In this document: positions 10,397 through 22,042 of the stretch, piece by piece
Position numbering within the stretch: position 1 is the stretch's first letter
Layout of the letters: every line of letters starts with the position of its first letter
Source of the DNA: Hysterangium stoloniferum
Lineage: Eukaryota; Basidiomycota; Agaricomycetes; Hysterangiales; Hysterangiaceae
Assembly (NCBI GenBank): GCA_015178975.1
Contig: WHVD01000211.1
Span: 59,081-123,080 of the forward strand
Length of the DNA stretch: 64,000 nucleotides
Direction of reading: 5' to 3'
Notes under the pieces: generated by a model
Databases searched by the model: none
Seen by the model: only the letters and a program-made list of their open reading frames with translations
Told to the model about the DNA's origin: nothing
Program-made: the position numbers and the translations under genes

Positions 10397-10818
10397 TGTC
10401 ACAACCGTCACATGTCACATATTGTCACAAACATTCAAAGGTAACTTTCGACAACTCTTCGACCTATCGAATTCAACTCGATGAAACTGAACATTATTCG
10501 ACACCATCGAATCTCTTTCGACATGTCTCATTTCAATGTCATGAATGATTTCATTATTAGTTCATAACATAGTCATAACGATACGAAGAAAAGCATAAAA
10601 GGGCTACGAAAGGAGTGAGGGAAGTCAGTTGAAATATCTGTATATTAGTGATATTAGTAATCTATCTTGTCGTAACTTCTTTGACAAATACTTCCATGAG
10701 TTCTCGCGACTGGTATTAGCCTCTTACTTCATTGACAGGGTGAATATATACTTCATTGAACGAGGCTTTCGAGTTCGATTAATAGAAGATTTTATTGTAG
10801 AATAATCGATTCGTGACA
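10397..10818 (+). repeat. 5' LTR of Gypsy G1
   Basis: 422 bp, TGTCAC...GTGACA. An 8-bp gap near 10785-10800 relative to the 3' LTR explains most of the length difference. It is followed directly by the leader with the ATG at 10843. Confidence 0.95.
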
Positions 10819-10842
10819 GTATATTTCAACTATCAACTGTTA

Positions 10843-13800
10843 ATGAAGCCCAGGATGCAATCCGAGACTACCAAAGCATCAAGTTCCACAGCACTTCAAT
10901 CCGTGGCTCCCACTCCTTTGCTGAGAGTTATTTGGCCATCGCAAATTCCAGTTTCTCCTTTAACCAAAACTAGAAGAACTGCGATGTCTTCAATCCGAGA
11001 ACCCGAAGAAGTTCGAGAAGAGCCAATCTTGCCAATTCAAGAATCCGAATCCCCTTTAACACCTTTGCCCAAATCTCCACGTCCCGAACCTGTTACATCT
11101 GAGGATGAAACAATGTTTTGACATTTCGGAGATGCGCTTGGAAAAGTATTGAAGGACCAGATGTCTTTGAAGGAGCCCGAAATCACAGTGAATAAGCCCG
11201 AAGAGTTTTCTGGAGAAGAACCTTCGATGTTGAAGAAATTTTATCACTCAATGTGAAATGGTCTTTCGATCTCGACCAAAATTGTTTGAATCCGATCAAT
11301 CGAAAATTACACTGGTAACTTCGTATTTCCGGAAAATGGCTCAAGAGTGGTGGCAACCTTTTTTATTAAATCCCCCAATTCCTCCGCCATCTTTTCTTGT
11401 GGACTATCTCGATTTTCTAGATGAATTATATGCTCCATTTGGAGAAATTGATGCAGAAGGAGAAGCCGAAGAAAAACTCAATAATCTTCAAATGAAAGCT
11501 CATCATCATGTTGCGAAGTATTCAATTCAATTTACAAGTCTCACTGCTCAAACTCAATATGATGAATTCGCTTTATGACAATGATTTTATAAAGGACTTC
11601 CGAATCGAATTAAGGACGAAATAGTGAAGCTTCAAGTTCAGCCTGAAAGTTTTGCCGAACTATGAACAGCAGCCCTTCGACTCAATTCTTACTATTGGAT
11701 GCGAGAGAATGAACAACAATGCGAAACAGAATCAAGTTCGACTCCATGAAGATTTGAAAGAAGACAATCAACGACGTCTATGACTTATCCTTTGACATCA
11801 CGAACACTTTCGACTTCAAACACTTTCGACTTCAAAACCGACAATTTCGACTTCAAGAACATTTAGGCCTTCGACTCAAGCGAAACCATCTTCGACAATT
11901 TTAGGACCTGATGGACGATTACTTCCTGCCGAACGAGACAGAAGATTTAAAGAAGGGTTATATATATTATGTGGAGAGAAAGGTCATTCAGTGAGGGATT
12001 GCCCAAAAAGAAAAACTCGTCAAATTGCAAAAGGACGAATCATTGAAGTCCAAGATTCGACAACTCAATCCGACCAGTCGAATCAAGCATCGAATGTTAA
12101 ATCGGAAAATTGAAAAGGGATACTCTTCAGGTGTGTGAAGAGTATCGAAGAAGACTCGATCATGCTGAAAAAGATTCCTGTATAATATTATGAGTGGTAA
12201 CAATTTCTGATTCTTTAATTATTGAACTTAAATCGAAAAAAATTCCGAAAATGAAAGCATTAATTGATTCAGGATCTAGTCATCTTTTTATGGACAAAAT
12301 ATTTGCACGACAAAATAATCTATCTTTTGACCAATTGAAAAATCCATTATCATTAAAATTAATTGACGGATCGACTCCGACATCAGGACAAATTACGTAT
12401 ACGACTACATTACAAGTTTACTTTCCATCCAGGAAAATTCAAGAATTACAATTCTTTCTAACCAATCTCAACTCGTCTTGTCAAGTGGTATTAGGACTCA
12501 ACTGGCTGAAGCAATACAATCCTGCGATTGACTGGTGATCTGGCCGTATATTGTTTGAACCTACTTCGACACCTTTGACAAATACGAATCCGATTCAACC
12601 ATCAATCAAAACGTTATCAGAAGAGAAGCATGCTTCGACCTCGGCGAGTCATTCATTGACATCTGAGAAAATCCATGAAGAATTGAAATCCGAGACTGTC
12701 AATCCGAATATCAACATAGTCAATCAGAAGACTTTCTTACAAGCTGCGAAAGCAAAAGACTCTCAAACCTTTGTGGTCTTTATCTGCGATGAATCTTTCA
12801 AGACTTGTAAGGCCTCCGGTGCAAAAACTACGACTTCAACTTCATTCGACATACCGAATGTTCCGACCAAATATTCCAACTTCTCGGGCATTTTCGACAA
12901 AAAAGAAGCTGAAGCTTTACCTCAACATCGAAGTTATGATCACACTATCCCATTAGAAGAAGGAACTATTCCACCTATGGGCCCGATCTATTCATTATCC
13001 GAGACAGAACCTCAAGTGCTATGAGAATATCTCCAAGAGAACCTTTTGAAGAAATTTATTCGATCGTCGCAATCTCCCACCAGTGCACCAATTTTATTCG
13101 TTAAGAAGAAAGACGGAAGCCTACGACATTGCGTCGACTATTGAGGACTTAATAAAATTACATGGAAAAACCGATATCCACTTCCTTTAATCCCTGATCT
13201 TTTGGATCAACTTCGAACGGTGAAATATTTTACAAAAATCGATCTCCGAGGTGCCTATAATTTAGTTAGGATTGCTCCAGGAGATGAGTGGAAAACAGCC
13301 TTTTGGACTCGATATGGATCTTTCGAATATTTGGTTATGCCTTTTGGATTATGCAATGCTCCGGCAACCTTTCAACAATTAATGAATGAAATATTTTCAG
13401 ATTTACTTGATATTTGGGTAATTATCTATCTCGACGACATACTAATATTTTCCAACAATCTCGAAGAACATTTATGACAAGTTTGAGAAGTTCTTCGACA
13501 GCTTCGACAAAATCGATTATTTGCAAAACCCGAAAAATGTGAATTTCACAAAACCAGTATCGAGTTTCTAGGATATGTTATTTCCCCTCAAGGTGTATAT
13601 ATGGACGAAGAAAAAATCAAAGTTATTCAAGACTGGCCCGAACCACAAAAAGTCCGTGACATTCAATCATTTTTAGGATTTGCGAATTTCTATCGAAGAT
13701 TTATTCCAAGTTATTCTGAAATCATTTTACCATTGACTTGACTTACTCGAAAAAAGGTTCAATGGCATTTCGATGAAAAATGTCGACATGCATTTAACTA

Positions 13801-15914
13801 TTTGAAAAAAGAATTTACTACAGCTCCAATTTTAATTCATTGGAACAGACTATAAACCTATACTCGAAACTGACGCTTCTGATCATGCTATAGCTTCAAT
13901 ATTTTCTATGCAGACTCCCAATAACGAGATTCATCCAGTTGCTTATAATTCAAGAACCCTTTCGACTTCCGAAATCAATTACAACACTTACGATAAAGAA
14001 TTATTGGCAATATTCGAATCTTTCAAAATTTGGTGACATTATTTCGAAGGAACAAGAACCAATTGAAGTTTTAACGGATCACAAGAATCTCGAATATTTT
14101 GTGACAACTCGAATTTTGTCTTGATGACAAGCTTGATGGGCAGAATATTTATTGACCTTTAATTTGATTATTTGATTTCAACTGGGAAAACTAAATTTGA
14201 AAACAGATGTTCTTTCCAGAAGAAATGACGTTTATCCGAATGAACCCGACTACTCAAAAAAGAATCCAACTAATCTTCGACTGGTATTTACAAATGAGCA
14301 AATTCAAGCTTCCTTACGTGCAACATATTATCTTCCAATAGTGTGAAAAGCTACTCTCATTATGGATACGAATCAACTATTGAAAGATATATTCAAAGCT
14401 CAAAAAGAAGATCAATTTACTCTCGACAAAATTCGACAGATTTCTGACAGTACCGAAGAAGATTGGCAAAAGAACGAACAAGACTTTTTATGTTTCCGAA
14501 ACAGAATTTACATTCCCGATTATCAAACTCTATCACTTCAAGTTCTTCAATCACGACACGATCATATTACTGCAGGCCATTTCGGTCAAACAAAAATGTA
14601 TCGAACAATATATCGAGATTTCTTTTGGCCACGACTCCGACAAGATATTCAAAAATTTATTTGATCATGCGTAAGTGTACAAAATCGAAAACTCCACGAC
14701 ATCGACCCATTGGATTACTTAAGCAACTTCTGATTCCTCTTTGACCATGGCATTCAATCTCGATGGACTTTATCGAACAATTACCAACCTCGAATGGTTA
14801 CGACTCAATACTCATAATCGTCGATCGACTTTTGAAACAAGCAATATTCATTCCAACTTATACTACGATCAACGCTCCCGAACTCGCTCGGCTTTTCGTA
14901 TTACATGTCTTTTCAAAACATGGAGTCCCAAGTCATGTAACTTCTGATCGAGGATCCGAATTTGTATCACATTTCTTTTGATCTCTCGGAACAGCACTCG
15001 ACATGAAATTACATTTCACTTTGGGATATCATCCTGAAGGTGATGGACAAACCAAACGAGTCAATCAAACCCTCGAACAATATTTACGAATATATTCCAA
15101 TTATCAACAAGACAATTGGGCTGAATTACTTCCTTTAGCCGAATTCGCTTACAACAATGCACCTTCCAAAACAACTGGTGAAATGCCATTTTTTGCTAAT
15201 AAAGGTTATCATCCATTGTTAGAAATTCACCCTGAAAAAGATCTAGCTTCCGCTCTAGCTCGCGATTATACGACAGATCTCGAAGCTCTACATAAACATC
15301 TCAAATCAAATATCCAGAAAGTGCAAATACATTATCAAAAATATTCCGACATACATCGAAAAGAGTCTTTTGACTTTCTGATCCATTCTCAAGTCTTTTG
15401 ACTTTCTGATCCATTCTCAAGTCTTTTGACTTTCCGATCCATTCTCAAGTCTTTTGACTTTCCGATCCATTCTCAAGTCTTCGTACGATCCAACTTCATT
15501 TGAACAACTTGACCATCGAAAAGATTATCAGAAAAATTATTAGGCCCATTCGAAATCATTGCTCGACCCAGGATCTCATTCATACACATTAAAACTCCCC
15601 AATCATCTCAAAGGAATTCATCCCATCTTTCACATCTCAATGTTAGAACCGTTTATCCCAATACTTTCCCAAATTGAAAACAACCTCCTCCTCCACCAAT
15701 TTATGTTGAAGAAGAACCTGAATATGAAATTCGAGAAATTTTGGATTCAAAATTTGATAAAAGATATAAAGATTTGTTACAATATTTAGTTGCTTGGTTA
15801 GGTTATGAAGGAACAGATGAAAAAACTTCATGGTTAGGATCTCAAGATCTCGAACATGCTTTTGACCTTATCGAAGAATTTCATCAAAAATATCCAAATC
15901 TTCCACGACATTAA
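10843..15914 (+). pseudogene. Gag-pol polyprotein of Gypsy G1, many CGA-to-TGA stops
   Basis: Gag begins at the ATG at 10843 (a frame break lies near 11250). A zinc knuckle near 11960-11995 keeps CGEKGHSVRDC but has lost its first Cys. Protease: ALIDSGSS (near 12263). RT: DYxGLN at 13136-13150 and [11 protein letters not shown] near 13420. RNase H: ETDASD near 13870. Integrase: a RHDHITAGHFG zinc-binding motif, SMDFIEQLPTSNGYDSILIIV and [13 protein letters not shown]. Chromodomain: YLVAWLGYEGTDEKTSW near 15780-15832, stop at 15914. At least 15 in-frame TGA codons sit where arginine is expected, including the Arg of DYRGLN (13142-13144). Few true frameshifts are seen, so decay was mostly by point change. 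Confidence 0.93.
15364..15475 (+). repeat. 28-bp unit repeated four times in integrase of G1
   Basis: Unit GTCTTTTGACTTTCTGATCC plus ATTCTCAA, four head-to-tail copies with one C/T variant. Three extra units add 84 bp, a multiple of three, so the frame before and after is the same although the inner copies are read in other frames. Confidence 0.9.
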
Positions 15915-16021
15915 AAATTTCATTCAATTATCTTTCGACTCTTATTTCGACACTTAATCGACAAAATCGCAAAAAAATATCAAAATGCAAAAACATCAAT
16001 TATATCAAAATTTAAAAGTAA

Positions 16022-16867
16022 CTATAAATCCTCAATTCCTTCCTCTCTCAGTTCCGCCATCTTATCAAACCATGCCCCCCTAAATCTCCCACTATTAACA
16101 CTGATATCAGTCTCCTGACTAAAATTGCCACTTTCGACCAATTTCTTCGACAAAACTGAAAAATCCTTTCTGAACACTTTGACCTCACCAATTACATCTT
16201 CCATAGTTTCCTCTAATTTCAACATTCTTTTGCCAATCGATTTTATTTCCTTTTCCAACTGGTTATCCAACCAATGTTCTGACCTTCTCGACTGTCTAGA
16301 AAAATTCGACATTCTTGACATAATGTTGCAACGGACATTCTTCCTTTGGCCAAGTTTACGAATCCCAGCACTACCATCTTTGCTTTCATTTTCCAATTCT
16401 TCGATCACGTTTCGACTCTTTTTTCGGTTTCGATGCAGTTTTCCAGCTGGCCTATTCATGGTCCAGTAACAAGCCCAATGCAATCAATTGCACCGATCAC
16501 AATTCGATGACGCATTAGTTTTCTTACACACGAAATTTGTGTTGAAACACATTGTGCAACTGGAAAAAACAAATTAGCAAAATTTGACAAAATTTGACAA
16601 AATTTGACAAAACTGAAAAATTACGAATTTTCCGATTTTGCCTCAAATTCCCATTGCATCCCAATTCCCTTACGAGTCGCCTTATTGAACGGTTCTTCGC
16701 AGTCTTCTATCCGCTTTTTGGGAATTTCTTCTAAAAATTAACTAATTAACTAATTTTAAAGAAATCCCAGAAATCGACTTACCAACCGCATCAACAACCA
16801 CATCTCTATCCTTGAAACCCAAATACTCAGATCCTGATTCGAGTTGATCGACTTCTATATCAGACAT
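16022..16867 (-). CDS. Antisense spliced accessory gene of Gypsy G1: Zn2Cys6-like cluster plus coiled coil
   Basis: Lies opposite to pol, between chromodomain and 3' LTR. ATG at 16867. Exons 16867-16783, 16730-16625 and 16559-16022; introns of 52 bp (GTAAGT...TAG) and 65 bp (GTAATT...CCAG, with a GCTAAT branch-like motif). The joined length is 729 nt, 243 codons, with no frame conflict. Exon 3 begins CTMCFNTNFVC and continues to CX2CX6CX8CX2CX6C, the fungal Zn(II)2Cys6 spacing, followed by a basic stretch and a Leu/Lys/Glu helical region (IKSIGKRMLKLEETMEDV). One TGA falls inside the cluster (C-N-stop-L-H) where Arg fits. A related copy is at 47657-48492. Function unknown; nucleic-acid binding is inferred. 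Confidence 0.75.
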
Positions 16868-16947
16868 TGATTGATGAACACGAAAATAGACAATGAAAAA
16901 ACTTTTCAAACTCTGACCTCGTGGGCTCGGTCACAAAGGGAGGATAC

Positions 16948-17377
16948 TGTCACAACCGTCACATGTCACATATTGTCACAAACATTCAAAGGTAACTTTC
17001 GACAACTCTTCGACCTATTGAATTCAACTCAATGAAACTGAACATTATTTGACACCATCGAATCTCTTTCGACATGTCTCATTTCGACATCATGAATGAT
17101 TTCATTATAAGTTCATAACATAGTCATAATGATATGAAGAAAAGCATAAAAGGGCTATGAAAGGAGCGAGGGAAGTCAGTCGAAATATCTGTATATTAGT
17201 GATATTAGTAATCCATCTTGTCATAACTTCTTCAACAAATACTTCTGTGAGTTCTTGCGACTGGTATTAGCCTCTTACTTCATCGACAGGGCGAATATAT
17301 ACTTCGTCGAACGAGGCTTTCGAGTTCGATTAATAGAATATTATTCGACTTTATTGAAGAATAATCGATTCGTGACA
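16948..17377 (+). repeat. 3' LTR of Gypsy G1
   Basis: 430 bp, same termini as the 5' LTR, preceded by the purine tract AAAGGGAGGATAC and followed by the CTCCC duplication. CpG sites that are TG or CA here are often still CG in the 5' LTR and vice versa. Confidence 0.95.
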
Positions 17378-17382
17378 CTCCC

Positions 17383-17671
17383 TGCCTCAACACTAATGGG
17401 CCTTCCCGTTCATGCATGACTGCATTCACCTCATTTTCATGCCTGGTGGAAAATCATGGTAAGCTCACTTTGACTTTATGCATTCTTTTATTAATCTCTA
17501 TCACAGCTGTTCACCCTGCAGTGACATCATATGGGCCCGGTGCTCCCCTGCTTAGTTTACAGGGACCATATGATGTCATGTTGAGTGGTACACCTCGTAT
17601 CTTTTTTATTCCCCTGGATGTGGGACACCAAACCAAGTCACTCCAATAACATTCATCTCTTACTGTGATTT
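17383..17671 (+). repeat. About 380-bp tandem repeat, right part
   Basis: Completes the second unit interrupted by G1 and begins a third (from 17595) that stops near 17671. The hairpin recurs at 17520-17583 with arms TGACATCATATGG and CCATATGATGTCA, here fully complementary. Confidence 0.75.
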
Positions 17672-17705
17672 GTAGAGGCAAAGTTCATAATCTAATCAGG
17701 AGTAG

Positions 17706-18427
17706 TGTTAAGAACTAGAAACTGACTAATGTCGGTGGCCGACAGGGACCGATCGGAAGGACTTGGCTTCAGCTTATGTGCTGTGCCCTCGCAAATATCC
17801 GTAGGATGTCCTTAAATTTCGGGCGGGCGAAGACTAGTCCTAGTGAGTACCCTTCGGCGTGATACTGATCGGAATCGAAGGACAAGTCGAGCGTCGGGCC
17901 AAGGGGTTGGGGCCAGGAGTGGGCGAGCACACGTGAAGGCGGATGGGGGGATTCTTAGTATGAGACTGATACAGGCGTATGAGGGTATTCTGAGTCGATA
18001 TTCTGATTGCCTAGTAACTACAACTACAGCGGGTTCATATACAAGTAACAGGCGTCTGGAAATTACTAATGGGGAGAAGGGCGGAACACGGTATTAACAA
18101 TAAGCTTGACTAGGAACGGGAAGTTTATGATTAGTTCGGAGGCCAATGATAACTGAGAGTGGGATTACGATAAAAGGAAATAGTTCAAGGACTACAAATA
18201 TAGATAGACATATGCGAAACATAAGATTGAACAGATCAACATAATAAAGGGGACGTGTCAAAGTTTGACCAGACAATACGAGTTGTTTTGACGTGGGCGT
18301 AAACGGAGTTTGATCTTCGCGAAAACATTCATCAGCTTTGGGGCCGATGGTTTCCGAGAGGATGACTTGAAACGTTGACAAGTGGTGATAACCTTGGAGC
18401 TGATAGGGTTGCGACACGGTCGTAACA
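17706..18427 (-). repeat. Solo LTR (722 bp) with AGTAG duplication
   Basis: TGTTAAGAACTAG...GGTCGTAACA on the plus strand, duplication AGTAG at 17701-17705 and 18428-18432. It is the reverse complement of the solo LTR at 29780-30498 over its whole length, with modest differences. Open frames inside it (17843-18097, 18094-18540) are not genes. Confidence 0.93.
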
Positions 18428-18432
18428 AGTAG

Positions 18433-19040
18433 ATTGAAGACATACAATGCTTTGGGAGAGATATCAGCACCTAGAGTATTCCCAAATAATGGCAGTGGCA
18501 AACCAAAATACTTTAAGAATGGTTTATTAGCCAGTAACATGGAAACAAGGAAGAGATTATTATACCAGAAGAAATATGCTGTCCCATCTCTGGTTAAATT
18601 CAGGTCAACTGAATGGGTGATAATTAAAGTACTAGAGGAGCAAACCTGAAGAATACATTGAGCATTGGCGTGTTAGAAAGGTTGAGTGATTGCTTGTGTC
18701 GTAATACAGCATATAAAGCCAATCCTAGATATGTTGCTAAAGATAGCATTTGTATGAAGTAGCTGAAATGCTATGAGGGACATTTACCTTGGATGGCACC
18801 TGATCAAAACACACCAGTTATCAGGAGGTGCACTCCCAATGATAGTGAGCCTGTCATTCAGACCATGGTACATCATAGAAAATACCTTGGTATGTTGTAG
18901 TGAATTGTCATGCTGCATATTCAATCCATTGGTACAATCAATGTAGCACAACAGACAGTAATTGCAATTCCATGTAAGTCCATACAACTACTATGCTACA
19001 GAGGGTATCTTGATTACTAACATCTAGTTGGCATCTTAGC
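18433..19040. other. No recognised gene; contains a short piece of Plavaka-arm sequence
   Basis: 18434-18649 is open on the plus strand but not recognised. At about 18893-18965 the DNA resembles the right Plavaka arm near 37228-37305 in the same orientation (TCATGCTGCATATT, GGTACAATCAA and CAGTAATT in the same order). No promoter or RNA signal was seen. Confidence 0.4.
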
Positions 19041-19049
19041 ATGTCTCCA

Positions 19050-21038
19050 TTAATAATCATCATCTAGTGATGTCAAGAATTCCAATGCAGGTTTTGCCTT
19101 GAGTGCGATCTTCTCCTGTTGTGTCAACCCCATATACCAATCTTCACTGTAAAAGTTGATTGGCTTTCCAGTTGGTGGTGCCCTTGCTGTTGGGTGTGAA
19201 TCCCTTGCTGACTTTCTCTTGCGAGTCCTTGTTGCAGTCCCTGGTTGACGATTGCCATACTTGTTCGTAGTCCTTCTCACTGCATCCACCCCATTTAACC
19301 TTTTGATCAATTCCCTATTCCTCCAGTTGAGTCGCTTTACAGTGTACACCCCATCACTGTCCTCATCAGTCTCATCAGAACTTTGTCCCTCAACACCAAG
19401 GTTATCAACAATTGTGTGGTTATCGATCCAGGCTTTCGACTCATCATTTAGTTCTTCAATCAGAATTTCTGGATCAGGCAATCTCTCCATAATGGTGTCA
19501 AGTCATGTATGAAAGAGCTGTCTTTAATGTCAGCATGCTGGACACATCACAATCAATATGCCTACCTCTTTTCGTCGAGCATTTCACCTATTCATACCTA
19601 GCATCTCTTTATGGCGACCTTGACTTCTCTTCTCAGTTTGCTGAGGTCCCTCCTTTGGCTTTGGCTGGTTCAGGTTGATGACACCCACCATTCGATTGAT
19701 TCGAGCATAAAACATATCCCTCAGCTCATCCTCATCAGCATCTTGAATGCATCCTTCAGCATAACCCTGTTCTTCAGCATATGAAAGAAACTGCAGGAAC
19801 AACTCTTCGTTCCATCTTCCATTGACCACCTTCCAATTTATCCTCATCGGTTTGAGCTGTGGGCCTTCATCTTTTTTATGATCTTTGTAAAGTGCCATCT
19901 CCTTCTGCAATTCTGTGTCAATAGCATATAGCTCATCTTTGAATAGGAGTATCTCATTTGTTGTTCGAATACCAATCAAGCTATGCATATGATTTCGTAC
20001 CCATGCCTGTGACTTGTCAATGCATGCATTTTAGAGAAGACGGAAAGCCCAAACCAATCTTTTATTCCTTCCTTCACCTTTCTCCACTCTTACCACAGGA
20101 TCCTTGAATCCACTCAATATGGGTCTGTGTTTAGGGACCGTCCTTGGTGCCTTCTGAAGGCGATGTTTAACTTCTCTTCAACACTCATGTTTAAGTAGCT
20201 TTATTGGGTATTCCCTTGACCAGACTGTGTGCCACTTTTTTGCCTGTTGCCAATAGATGGAGGTGGAGGTGGAAGTTTTCTTGTGGATCCCTTTGAGCTT
20301 GTGGGTGGGATTGGCTTCAGAATAGCAGATGACTAGATGCCATGAATATCAGCATAGAGGATAAAAGCCAGAGAGGGAACCTGCATGAGACATTGGTTTA
20401 GCCCTTGTATTAGTAGCTACTTGATAGATGGACATATCAAAATCACTATCACTGTCTTCCTCGTTACCTATTTTAACTATTGTCTTTGAGGGACCCAGAG
20501 TTTGTGGATTAATGTGATCTCTGTGTTGATTCACAGGCACAGACAGATTGGCTGTTTTGTCCTAATGGTTGTGGCAATAAAGGTTAGCTATTACCTTTGC
20601 AATGCTTTTCTTTCTGGCACTCACCTGCTGCTCCACCTCAGTGGCTTGCCTTGTTGCCTCTTCACCAACCTTCTCTGCATTCTCTGCATGCTTCTTGAAG
20701 TCATTTAATTGAGCTTGAAGTTCCTTCAATGTTTCGGATTGCCAAGCAACCTGCTATTCGTCAGCTTTGAACATTGGAAATTGACAAATCTTACACTTTT
20801 CTTCATCTGCTCAAACTCTTCATGTCGTTGCCAATCTTGCCAATTATTTTGCATCACTAGTCACACCTTCTGTGCTGCCACCACCTGCAAACATTAGTGT
20901 TTAGATATATTAAGAGTTTTCGGAAAGTAGTCTCACCTGTGAAGACTTATTATTTTCTATAGGTGGCGATTCCAACCGTTGATGTTTAGAAGGCAATCTA
21001 TTTGATTCGACATTATATCCTGCAATGACAAGTGACAT
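19050..21038 (-). pseudogene. Unfamiliar multi-exon gene with coiled coil, inside the Plavaka element (gene PA)
   Basis: ATG near 21038 (MSLVIAGYNVESNRLPSKHQ), followed by exons joined at GT...AG borders near 20937/20886 and 20785/20753. The middle exon is a clear coiled coil (ETLKELQAQLNDFKKHAENA). Later exons: an acidic SDSDFDMSIYQVATNT segment (about 20400-20480), a segment 19988-19584 with INWKVVNGRWNEELFLQFLSY, and a C-terminal domain 19490-19050 with SSDETDEDSDG, TVKRLNWRNREL and INFYSEDWYMGL. I recall proteins of this pattern as repetitive hypothetical proteins in Agaricomycetes, probably transposon-borne; I know no function. A TGA near 20865 interrupts one exon, and the full exon map is uncertain. 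Confidence 0.5.
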
Positions 21039-21503
21039 GTTCTGTGGTGCAGAAGATATAGCTTCTTCGGATGGTTGGCTCAGGGCTGGAAGATAAGTTG
21101 GAGACACTGTCAGTGCAGCATGAGAAGGCTGAACAAGCGGTTGAGCTATCAAGCCAGCATTTCCAAGATTCTGTTCAATATTGATCTCCTGATGACCTTC
21201 AGAGTTGCCAGGAAGTGCCTTTTGACCAGGTCAGTAACTGGTAGTATGACATGGAAACAAGTGAAGCAAACATTATCCACCTCTCCTGCATAACCCATCT
21301 CGACATCCATATTGCTGTTTAACTTTGCATTTGAAGAAAGTCGTGTGAATAAAAACATTGTAAGAAGAATTGTTCTAAAGTCAATTATAGGACTTAGTGC
21401 TTAGGGGAGGAGTCAACTTTGTTGTTGAGCTACATTTTTTATACTATTTATCACTTTGTCTCTGGTTTGCACATTTCTCCGTATTTCTGTGCATATGCAT
21501 TGC

Positions 21504-22042
21504 CAGTCACAATTGCTCCTATTTGTCCCAATTTGGAAGTGGAAAGAATCTAGTGTCCATTATTGTATCTTTATTGTATCTACATTTGGTAGTCTAGCTG
21601 CACTTTTTATATTATTCATCACATTTGTCTTCACTGTCTGTTTGCACATTCTCTGTATTTCTATGTACCATGTATTCTCCCAGTCGCCTATTGCTCCTAT
21701 TTGTCCCCATTTTGGAAATGGAAAGAATCTAGTGTGCCTCTTTATTGTATCTTTATCGTATCTACATTTGGTAGTCTAGCCATGCTTTTTATATTATTCA
21801 TTGCTTTTGTCTCTGCTACCCATTTGCACATTTTGTATTTCCATGCAATGTGTTCTGCCAGTTGCCTACTGCTCCTATGTGTCCCCAATTTGGAAATGGA
21901 AAGAATCTAGTATGCCCTGTTATTGTATCTTTATTGTATCTACATTTGATAGTCTAGCCGCACTTTTTATATTATTCATCACATTTGTATTCCCTGCCTG
22001 TACATGTTTGCACATTCTCTGTATTTCTATGTACCATGTATT
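21504..22042 (+). repeat. About 178-bp tandem repeat, left part (three units)
   Basis: Units begin at 21504, 21681 and 21859 (periods 177 and 178). Each contains TGCTCCTATTTGTCCC, GGAAATGGAAAGAATCTAG, ATTGTATC and TGGTAGTCTAGCC. The third unit ends at the Harbinger insertion and the array resumes at 27714. Open frames through the repeat are artefacts of its reading. Confidence 0.88.

Larger units (their letters stand above)
10397..17377 (+). mobile_element. Complete Ty3/Gypsy chromovirus G1 with two LTRs
   Basis: The element is 6981 bp with duplication CTCCC at 10392-10396 and 17378-17382. LTRs at 10397-10818 and 16948-17377 both start TGTCACAACCGTCACATG and end TTCGTGACA. A purine tract (AAAGGGAGGATAC) precedes the 3' LTR. 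Internal order: gag, zinc knuckle, protease, RT, RNase H, integrase, chromodomain on the plus strand, then an antisense spliced gene (16022-16867). The differences between the two LTRs are mostly CG against TG or CA. Other copies of this LTR occur at 48573-49008 and 54180-54609. Confidence 0.96.

Noticed and set aside
10843-15914. TGA could be read as arginine (alternative genetic code).
   Set aside because: CGA is used many times in the same frames, the Harbinger transposase, WD40 and kinase genes need no TGA recoding, and the two LTRs differ at the same CpG type of site. Deamination explains it better.
16125-16469. Plus-strand open frame 16125-16469 and its partner 47769-48104.
   Set aside because: Complement of the accessory-gene last exon; the minus strand has the start, introns and cysteine pattern.
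17843-18097. Open frame rich in Arg/Gly with apparent structure.
   Set aside because: Lies fully inside a solo LTR with a proven duplication; same sequence in the copy at 29780-30498.
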